A stretch of 64,000 nt of DNA. It comes from Chlorokybus atmophyticus. Lineage: Eukaryota > Streptophyta > Chlorokybophyceae > Chlorokybales > Chlorokybaceae. Within the stretch, counting starts at the first letter, position 1. Each line of letters begins with the position of its first letter. The stretch lies in NCBI GenBank assembly GCA_009103225.1, contig RHPI01002533.1:1828527-1892526 (forward strand), written 5' to 3'. Below the pieces are notes generated by a model, which did not search any database, was not told where the DNA came from, and saw only the letters and a list, made by a program, of their open reading frames with translations. The translations under genes were made by a program, and so were the position numbers. Shown in pieces: positions 55,138-64,000 of this stretch.

Positions 55138-56711
55138 GCATACACATGAACGCAACCAAGCAAGCAAGCATCGAGCAGCTAAGCCAAGTTGCTGCTGCTC
55201 TCCTCTCAGCGCAGCTCCTGCTACTTGATGAGCTCACTGAGCTCAATTGACTGAACTCACTCACATGTCGTGCCAGCTGTCCTTGCTGCTTTTGTGCGAC
55301 AATATGCTGGTTGAGATTGGCTACATGTTCAACACACGCTGCCTGTCCAAATCAACACCCACACTGTCGTCGCCACTGCCGCCTTCAACAACTAGCAAAG
55401 CTGAAAAATGTCAAGCCACCCCGACGCAGTGGCAAGGTTGTTGGGGGCATGGGCGGCGGCATAGCCGGCGGTGCCGGCGGTGGTGTCGGTCGGGAAGTTA
55501 AGGGCATCGATTGCGTGCGTGCCACGGGTCTGCGGCGCTGCCCGCTGCGCCCGCCCGCACAGCTGTCAGGGTGCAGTCTTTAACTGCTTGGAGCGTTGAG
55601 GCAGTGGCAGGAGCAGCAGCAGAGAGGCGTTGCGTATGCTGAAGTTTGATGCATGTTTGCTTGGTGTATAATATTAGTATTTGTGGGTGGGTGGGTGGGT
55701 GGGTGGCGGTGTGGGCGATATGATTATGCATTGTTATCAAACAAGGACGTTGTGGTGCAAAGTTTGCCGGCAAGCAACACATGCTAAATGCACCAAGCGT
55801 CGAGTTTCTGAAAGTTGATGTTCATTCAATGTGAGTACCTATTTGTTTTCGATTGTGCTGGTTGGTGAGAGCCGTGTCTCTACGCTAAGAATGGTGGCAT
55901 TCAAAACAAAGCACTACAAGCTGCAACTGGAAGCTGTTCAAAGTGTGGGCCACAGGCTGTGGCGTCAGTGCTCATGTTGCCGGGTCGCATGTGGGAATAC
56001 TCCACCCAAAGCAAATGGTCACCAAGCTCTCATTCAATGCGAGGTACACGTGCAGCAGCAGTTGCATGAAAGGGCTTTGGGAATGTGCTTACGAACTAGG
56101 TAGGCTTATGTAAATCAACAGTCTATACAGAGGGGCAGTAGGAGGAGGGGTAGAGTAGAAGGTAGAGTTAGCCCGGTGATCGTACTTGCAGGTGCGTGTG
56201 GTTTGCCTATGCGACGTATGGTGCAAAAATGCAAGTTCCAAACAGCCTCGTGCTTATCCTGTACATGTACATGGGTAGAGCAGCACAGCATGCTGCACGC
56301 TGTGCTGCTTTACCCCACACACGAGTTACAGAGAACACACCACTCAGCACGGTACGCCACCTTCGCACATATATCATGCCGCAATTACTGCATCCATTTT
56401 CAGTACACACCGCATACAGCCCAGCACGTCACCCCCATGCACACCACATGGCCTTCGCTGTGGGTCCACGCATTATTTGTCAAAGATGGCATGCTAACAG
56501 TGGCCGGATGGCCTTCGGTTGCCCATCGACGCTAGCACATAACAAACTATACACATGAGTGCATGTGTCCATGCACGCTTGCGTGACCCGTGGGTGCATT
56601 ATGTTGAGAGATATGCAAGACAGCCCTGATGCTGCTGAAAGCGATCTTCGAGTGATCACATGCAGGAACGTGCCAAGCGGACTGGACATATTTCAGACAG
56701 AAAGACACAAG
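55138..56711. other. intergenic; possible small plus-strand exon
   Basis: Between the ZRSR start (-) and the ELP1 stop (-). A plus-strand frame over about 55370-55583 reads LQQLAKLKNVKPPRRSGKVV then a Gly-rich part and stops; it has no ATG in frame and is unrecognised, so at most it is one exon of a small gene divergent from ZRSR. A (GGGT)n run lies at 55683-55706. A block with AGCCCGGTGATCGT lies near 56173. Confidence 0.35.
55683..55706 (+). repeat. (GGGT)n microsatellite
   Basis: About six GGGT units in a row; the plus strand could form a G-quadruplex. Confidence 0.85.
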
Positions 56712-59700
56712 TCAAGTAGCCTGCCAAGTTCTCAACACAGCCCAGTCCCACACAACAGCATCCTTGTCTCTCTGTTCTGTAGTTGTGTCCTGCGCTGCTT
56801 CAGCAGTGATTTCCGGCAAGCCTGAAAGCGCGTCTGCCTGAGCGGCTGCATGCTCTTCGCAATAGCGTGCCAACGCGTCCCGCAGCACACGCGCGAGGGC
56901 AGCCTCACCCAACATCACAAGCACCTCTGCAAGCTGCCCAACCTGCCCACAAAAAGGAAGAGATGTTAACTGTTTATACACGTATGAGATGTTGCGATGA
57001 ACTTTGTGACTTGTCAATGCAGACTTACTTCTTCCTTCAACCGTGCATGGGGCTGCAAACCTTGTATGTACTGGATGAGGCCAAGCTCCTCGCCCGGGCT
57101 GCGCATCACAAGAGCAACGACTCCGCATCAACAGCAGCAACGCACCAAGGAAGAACATGACGACAATGTTTGCACTCTTGCAAAGAGGGTGATACTCTTC
57201 CTGATGTGTGCAGCGTACCTGCCAGCGCGCACTCTCCCCGCTTTCTTGGACTGCTGCCTTGCAGCTCGCTTGGCTCGATGTGCAGCTGAACACACATACA
57301 CCGCTCATGAACACTGCTTGAAGGTCTCAGTTCACCTTTCCTAGATTAGCCCCAAGCATACTTGCAACTATGCTGTCATCACCAAGCAAACACAACTCCA
57401 AGAAACATGGTAATCCTGCTGTCGCTTCAGAAAAACGCGGACACACATTCGCGCCCGCGCACCCGCACCCACACACGCACACGCACACACGCATGCACAC
57501 ACGCACGCATGCACGCGCGCGCGCACACGCACGCACATGTCAGTGCGCACACAAGCACACGATGCAATGCACTTTGGACAAACGCCATGCATAACATGGA
57601 CTTACTTGATGCGCCGCTGGCGGAGGAGACAGTGCTGGCAGTGCGGTTGTAGGCTGAGAGAGCGGAGATGCCGGTGACATTGGTGGCAGCCGTGGAGGCG
57701 ACAGAGGCAGCATCGTCAAACTCCACAGCATGACCGTTCTCGTATCCACCCTCACGTTCTTCGGCCTCTCTCACGTGCAAAGCCAGCGCTCTACGCTTGG
57801 CGCGCACCGCCTGAAGACGCTCCAGATACTTGGACACCTTCTCCACCTATTACGCAGCGCAACACAGTATGATGCAACCATGCCTCATTGAAGCAGCCTA
57901 TAAGTGTGTGTGCTTGCGCATGCATGTGTGAGTACGAGCTTGTCTGTATGTGCTGCGAGCGTGGGTGTGTACGCAGTTGTGCGTGCATGCATGCGTGTGC
58001 GTGTGCGCGTGCATGCATATATACCTATCATCCTTTACCCCTCCTGCAGTGAGTGTGTATACCTGTTCCTGAAGCTCCGCAATGTGGGTCTCAGCTGCTT
58101 CAATTGCAGGGGCACGTGTGTCAGCGCCAGCAAGCGCGGCGGCATCCCGCCATTCCCGTCCCTCCAGCAGGATGTCTGCCGCCAGCTTCACGTCACCCAA
58201 GTGCTGCGATGCTATCTGAGCCGCCTCCACTGCTCGACCGGATACACGCACCTGACAAGGAGAAACCGATCAGGCACCAATTCACATGATTAGCAATATG
58301 TTGGGTTCGGGATAGCTGTGCACAGCGCCTGGATGCAAAAGGATTTAATGGGGAGTACCTGAGCAAGCAGGTCGTGGGCGAGCTTGACAATGTCTGGCTC
58401 GCTGCGGTTGGTCATGCGCGCCAGAGCAAGCGCCTGGCGCCAATGACCGCCAACTTTATACGCTGCCAATGCCCGCTCAGGCTGCAAAACATGTACAAAC
58501 ATTTACAGCTTTAGGCTCAGAAGCTCAGCAATGGTGACCTGACGAGTCCAACATGGTAGAGAAAAACTCCTAATGTAGTTGTGACTCCACACATTGCTCA
58601 ACAGCTGAAAGGGCAACACGTTGTATCGCATGCATACTCAGTTACCTGTCCAGCAGCAGCAAAGGCAAGCGCAGCCTCCTGGAACTCCTTTTGGCGCTCA
58701 AGATGCTCAGCGTAGAGCTCGAGCACGGCAGCTTTCTTCTCACCACCATCGTCGCCGCCTTCACCTCCGCTGAACAGCTGCAGGCCCAGCTGGTACAGCT
58801 GCCGCTGACGAATGAGAGCCAAACATGCCTGGAAATGCTCCGCGCCTGCAAGAGGGAAGGGACTCACAAGTTACAGTTGTATGTGAGGCGCATGGTGCGC
58901 GTGTGCGTGTGCGTGCACACGGTTGCCGGTGCATGTGTGTGGGTGAAGATGTACGCATTTGTATGTGTGTTCTCCCTGAACACACGCGTGCATGTTTGTC
59001 CAAGGAGCATACGTTCAGTCTAGAAAGCACATGACATTGTCTCTCCCACATGCCTGCTTGTGACAGGCTCTCAAGGGCTTTCGCCCAGCGGCCCAGCGAC
59101 TTGTCAATCTCAGCCTGGCGCAAAGCAACTGGAAGGGACTGCGACATGAAGCAAAGCCCGTTGAAATGAAATTACTGTTTATTTCGTCGGTGACACACAA
59201 GCGAGCAACCACCCCACCTGCAGCTGTTCGAGCTCGGGCAAGAACTCCCTGGGGTCTTCTCCAGCCTGGGCGGCAACCATGGCAGCGAGGTGAAGGTCGT
59301 ACGTGCCGAGGGCTGCACGGAAGAGCAGTCTTGAGGAAGGAAGTGCTCCAACGTTGCCGCCGGCTTTCCCATTGGCAGCCTCCAGCCCCTTGGCCTCGCG
59401 CACCCCCTGCGCCAGGAAGATCAGGTGCGCAAGGGCGTCTGATGAGGTTGTGTCTGGGGGAAAGAAGCTGGGCCGAGGGGAGATGTTCATCTCAGACTCA
59501 CGAAGCACCTGCATGAGAGACTAACAGCTCTGTGCACATGCACGTGTCTGCGCGTATACACGTGTATGTTATCCGATCTGTGCTGGTGTGTGTGCCTGTG
59601 CAGATGTGCGCAGGCACGTATGCGCCCATTTGCGTAGGTGTGGAACGCTATGTGATCGCAGTCATCTCTTGCAACTTGCCTTGATTTGTAGCAGCGCTGC

Positions 59701-62700
59701 TTCAAGCTCAGGAGGGTCACATCTCACATAGGAAGCCAGTACGCACTGCCATGCGTTGCGCAGCAGCGCGCGGCCCCCCTCGGCAATGTTTGCGTCTTGC
59801 ACAAGTGCTTTGCGAACGGCCTCGCACACAGCGTTGACACCAGCCTTGTCCAGACCCTCACCGTCCCGCAGGGCACTGAGGACCTCACCGATAAGAGACG
59901 CATCACCAACCTGCTCACACCGCAAGGCGGCTTCAGCACTGTTGGCAGCTCAGTGTCTTGCAATTGTGTAAATGCCCCAAGCATGTATGCACGTACGCAA
60001 GCGTCAAGCTTGCTGCAACACGCTTGCGCATGTGCAAACACATGCTTGTGTACGCACATGTGTGTGCTTACGGACATGTGCATAGTTCTACACACCTGCG
60101 CCACAAACTCTGAGGCTCTTGACAAAAAGGTTGGCCAGGTGTGTGCGGCAATGATGCTCAGGCTGACACGGTTGCGGCGTGCAATGTCCAACGCATTGCG
60201 AAACTGGTGGCTGTCTAAAAGGCGCCGCACTGCAGGAAGCACAAGCGGTCGCGGGTACACCGTCTCCAGGTTGCCACGCGGCATCTGCATGATGGACTTG
60301 TTTGCAGCTGCTGAGGTAAAACATCATACGTGCATGCACATAACCTCACACACACTTGGCTTGCCATGCGCGCGCCTGCATGCACACATGCACGCATCGG
60401 CAACATACACCAGCATGTACCTGGAGAACAACGCCGACTCCGCCGGCCACCCCAGCGCATACCAGCCTGGCCCGCTGCTCCAGCGCACGTCCACTGAGAA
60501 GTGTTATCAGCTGCTGGCGCAAGCGTGCATGCATCGGGCCAAGCAGCACACAACAACCCACCTCGAGATGCTGTCCTTATTGGTTCGTACAAACAGCAGG
60601 TCACCCAACGTCGTGTACACAACGGTACCGTCTGCGAAGAGCGCGATGCTGGTGGCATCGCTGGCGATTATGCTTATGTCTGCTTCGGTTGACTGAAGCA
60701 ACTTCCTGTCTTTGGTAAGGCCTATGACACACTCCGGTGAAGTGCCCACCCTCATTGCTCCACATGGGGATGGGAATGGCTTCAACGTGGACATGACCTT
60801 CCCAAGCGCCGACACAACAAACAGCGTGTTCTCTGTTTGCACTACCAGTCTGGGTGGATGTGATGAAGGCTCAGGACCATTGTCAAAGGGTGTAAGCCGC
60901 ACAATCGATGAAGTCAGCGGTGTCGTTGCCACCATTGCATCTTTGTCGTTGCCAAGTGCGATCGCAATCAACGTGTCGGGTGCGTCGATGATGCACGCAT
61001 CTGCACTTTGACATGCAGCGAGAAACAAGCTGCCGTCACAATATGCCAGCTGGCGTGCACGTGTGCCCACATCCTCCTCATCATCGGTACCGAGCCTGCA
61101 TGTTGCCCGTTGATGTTGATGCGTTCAAAAGCTGTGTAAGTTCAAGGCACGTACAACATGACATGAGCTCACACACCTGGGTGGTGGGATAACGCGCTGA
61201 GGCTTGCAGTGAGGCTCAACATCCTCTGGGTTTGCTGAAAGCTCGGTCCACTCCTGCTGCGATTTGCGCTCCAACAACGCAACAGACCCATCTGATAAGA
61301 GCGCCGCCAAGACCTGCCATGACACAAAGACTATTGAGTATTATAGCAGATATTCAACACACCAGTGAAGAAATGTGTGGTAAACCGCACAACTCTTGAT
61401 ACATGCATCAACAGTGTCACCTGAGTGCCATCAACTGCGCCAGAGACGGAGGCATGGATGACAGGGGCGGAGGTGTCCATGACAACATGGCACATCGGGG
61501 GCGGGATCACACCGGCATGCAGATCCGTTATGCGCACCGAGCACCCATCCGCAACCTGAGTTTCATTTGTGGTGTTTGGGTACAGCAGTGTCCAACCAGT
61601 AGGCGGACCTGACTAGCCAGCTTCAAAATAGAAAACTGCACTCTGGCATGCTGTCCAACGTGCACACATTCGTGAAGTGCTGTCACACACGCACGCATGA
61701 TCTAACCGCGTGTCCCTATAGCGCAAGGGCGTTGAACAGCCATATCAGCTAGCGGACTCAAACTCGTCGCAGCACAGCACAGTATGGACTTGAGAGAAGA
61801 CCTCTGTTTACCGCAGCAATGCACAGGGTTCCTAGAGCAGCACTTTCCCATGCCAGCGTGTACTCCCGCACGTCATCGACGTGCCGTGCGTCCCGGCAAA
61901 GGACAATCAGGTGCAGCGGGATCGCACCCCACATCGCGCGAGGACATGCGGCGGGGGAGAAGCGCCACTCCTGCCTCAGGTACCAGCGCCAGTTGCTGCT
62001 GTGCCAGATCTGTTGCATGCAGTTGTTACCTAGCCTGCTCCGTTCCGCTTGTAAGCAACATATTAAACCAGACCAGACCAGCCTGGCCCAGACCAGACCA
62101 GATTGAACCTGACTTAGCTAGAACCGACCAGAGCAGATCACAGACACACCTGTACTGCGGTGAACTCGGCAGAGTGCAGGACAAGAAGAAGGAGCTCGGA
62201 GTCTGCAGACCAGCTAATAGAGCCCACTTCAGTCTGCAGAGAGAACCACGCAGCTTGATGCAGAGCTGCTGCAAGCACGAGTGCATGTGCACGCACACAG
62301 TGCGTGCGCGTGATAGAGCATGCAAGATGACTGGAAGACTATGTGTTTACTCAAGACCCACCTTAGGATAGATTAGTGGGAAGCTCGTGCGCGGCAACCC
62401 ATTGCGTTCATACAGCGCGACAATTGGCGGCGAAGCCGCTGTTGACTCTCCTCCTTGACTTGCACGCCATCCTTGCCCCGCCGCAATGAAACTGCCATTG
62501 GGTCGCCACGACATTGGACCCTGATAACAAACATGCAATCATAAGTAACAGTGTATCAAACATCAAATGTAAGATGCTTGGTTTGATACTATCAATATAC
62601 CTGGCAGGATTGCAGACAGGTTGAGTGGAGCACAAGACCTTCCCTCTCCCACACACGTAGTTGGCCATAAGGGTTGTGTCGCGTAAGTTTGCAGTTGTCA

Positions 62701-63960
62701 CCTTGACTTGCGCTATCAGCGTCCGGCACATGCGTGGCCAAGTATTTGCCGTCTCCACGCCAACATATTGAGACCGTCTCGACATCACGGTGTGGCTCTC
62801 CCTCAGCTAACACACTCCCTTCCGCCAGCACATCCCACGTCAAGAGGCTCAGCAGCATCAGCGCCCCTGTCTTGGTTGATATTGCCAACACCTCCCCATC
62901 CGGACTCCATGCCGCACCTGGTTGGCTGTAGTTCAATTGACAAAGCAGTGCATACCAATGAAAACCCTTCAAGATATTTCACGTTCGCAGTAGGATGTGC
63001 ATGTGCATCACAGGAGAGGGCATGCGCACAATGCCAACATGGGCGAGTGGGTGGGTGTCTCTCTGCATGTGTGCATGTGCGTGTGCGCACACATGCATGC
63101 AGGCGCATGTGCACGTGTGCTGGCGCGTGCGTGCATGCGTGGGTGTGTGCATGCGTGTGCTAATGTGTTGCATGAACCGACATGACCAAGGTGTTTCAAC
63201 CTGATATGCCAGCATCAACTCTGCCCACTTCTTCCCATATAGCTTCTTCCGGTCTGAACACGGCAAGCAGGCCCGAAGCCCAGGCCGCGCACAAGCCATC
63301 ATCCACGCTCTGAAAGCCCACAACACCGCTGGTGAAGTTGTCCATTACGGGAACGTCCGACTGCCAGCCCTGGCCTGGAGCGCACTCGTACAGAACCTAG
63401 TGAGGAGGAATTGCAACTGCTTCTTGTTACCACGAGCACAACCAGACTCCCGATCACCAACAGCATGAGACATGGGTGTCGCATGAGACTACAAGAATTA
63501 GTTGCTCTGTGACAGTATGCACATGGTGCATGCTCAGTTGCAATATTGCACGGAGAGATGCACACCTTCATGTCAAACGGTAACAGTATGACAGCAACAA
63601 AAGGAAAGCACAAATTACTGGGCTCGGATGTGATATACATACTACGCTCACATATGCCATTGATAAGTGACACTTGATGTCACAAGTGTGTAGTTGATAA
63701 CGCTTGTTACACTGAGAGTAACACAACGCTATTGGGAATTCACCATTTAAGCCTCATGCATGCATGCAACTAGATTGGATTCCCAAATCAACAATAGACA
63801 CCATAATCCTTGCCTGTTCTTGGCTGTAGCCAGTAACCCTTCCGTCAGCGTACAGCACATGCAGCTCGCCTTCGGCCGAGTCGGCCACGGCAGCAGCCGG
63901 CGGGGAGGCGGCAGCGGGAAGTTTCCGCCGCCGCTCCAACAGCACCAGCAGGTTCTTCAT
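56712..63960 (-). CDS. ELP1: Elongator complex protein 1 (IKAP/ELP1)
   Basis: Scaffold subunit of Elongator, which places the cm5 group on wobble uridines of tRNAs. Twenty-one exons (complement): 63802-63960, 63201-63396, 62601-62917, 62362-62520, 62150-62233, 61812-62009, 61421-61555, 61177-61313, 60562-61095, 60421-60493, 60096-60284, 59680-59910, 59218-59508, 59054-59138, 58646-58845, 58359-58481, 58063-58251, 57606-57846, 57219-57285, 57029-57098, 56712-56942. Every phase closes; 1302 aa, normal for the family. The N-terminus MKNLLVLLE starts the WD40 propellers (AAWSPDGEVLAIST, VSICWRGDGKYLATH, WHSSNWRWYLRQEW, GVIPPPMCHV). MPRGNLETVYPRPLVL opens the TPR-like part, with ALGTYDLHLAAMVA and EDPREFLPELEQL. 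The C-terminus has the Ser/Ala-rich loop, the basic AHRAKRAARQQSKKAGRVRA patch and SPGEELGL. Two introns start with GC. Confidence 0.96.
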
Positions 63961-64000
63961 GACCCAAAACCTAGCCTAAAACCCCTGCTAGCCAGCGCCT

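Noticed and set aside
56176-56558. Overlapping plus-strand frames of about 120 aa downstream of ELP1
   Set aside because: Composition is Cys/His/Thr-rich without motif, with several frames open; no splice or domain support.

Overview
The window is nuclear DNA from a eukaryote. Its genes are split by many short GT-AG introns, and more than a dozen of them can be rebuilt exon by exon with phases that agree. The best lineage guess is the green line (a green alga or streptophyte). The evidence is a DDB2 with a plant-type CCHC knuckle before its WD40 repeats, a plant-type NPL4 of about 404 aa, a TORNADO1-like LRR-ROC-COR protein, a 131-aa profilin, an RH7/DDX21-type helicase, an SPX-only protein, and AAACCCTA telo-boxes. 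No rRNA or barcode is present, so species cannot be given.

Layout. 0.6-3.9 kb (-): DDB2, with acidic exons near 4.5-4.9 kb that may belong to it. 5.6-9.1 kb (+): a TUT/non-canonical poly(A) polymerase. 10.1-13.4 kb (-): NPL4. 14.3-15.1 kb (+): end of a small protein of unknown function. 16.0-20.7 kb (-): the LRR-ROC-COR protein. 23.25-24.68 kb (+): an mTERF protein. 25.3-25.66 kb: a G tract and a 306-nt N gap. 26.5-30.4 kb (+): a Gln/Pro-rich protein with amplified exons and a His/Cys tail. 31.4-32.7 kb (-): profilin. 33.2-36.9 kb (+): a DEAD-box helicase. 38.3-41.4 kb (-): UFSP2, head to head with CDC123 at 41.5-43.7 kb (+). 46.8-48.3 kb (-): an SPX protein. 48.6-49.8 kb: sequence unlike its surroundings, ending in a 171-nt G tract, followed by AT-rich DNA to about 51.6 kb. 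51.9-55.1 kb (-): a ZRSR/U2AF35-related splicing factor. 56.7-63.96 kb (-): Elongator subunit ELP1, complete with 21 exons.

Function. These are mostly single-copy housekeeping genes: DNA-damage recognition, RNA tailing, CDC48-linked protein turnover, small-GTPase signalling, organelle gene expression, actin control, ribosome biogenesis, UFM1 processing, eIF2 assembly, phosphate sensing, splicing and tRNA wobble modification. They do not form one pathway.

Less ordinary material includes the exon-amplified Q/P gene (one copy carries a frame break), an LRR duplication in the ROC-COR gene that copied its intron, alternating purine-pyrimidine tracts in many introns, a 24-nt micro-exon in NPL4, two GC-AG introns in ELP1, and two suspicious G-tract junctions. 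I found no CRISPR array, rRNA, convincing tRNA or intact transposon.
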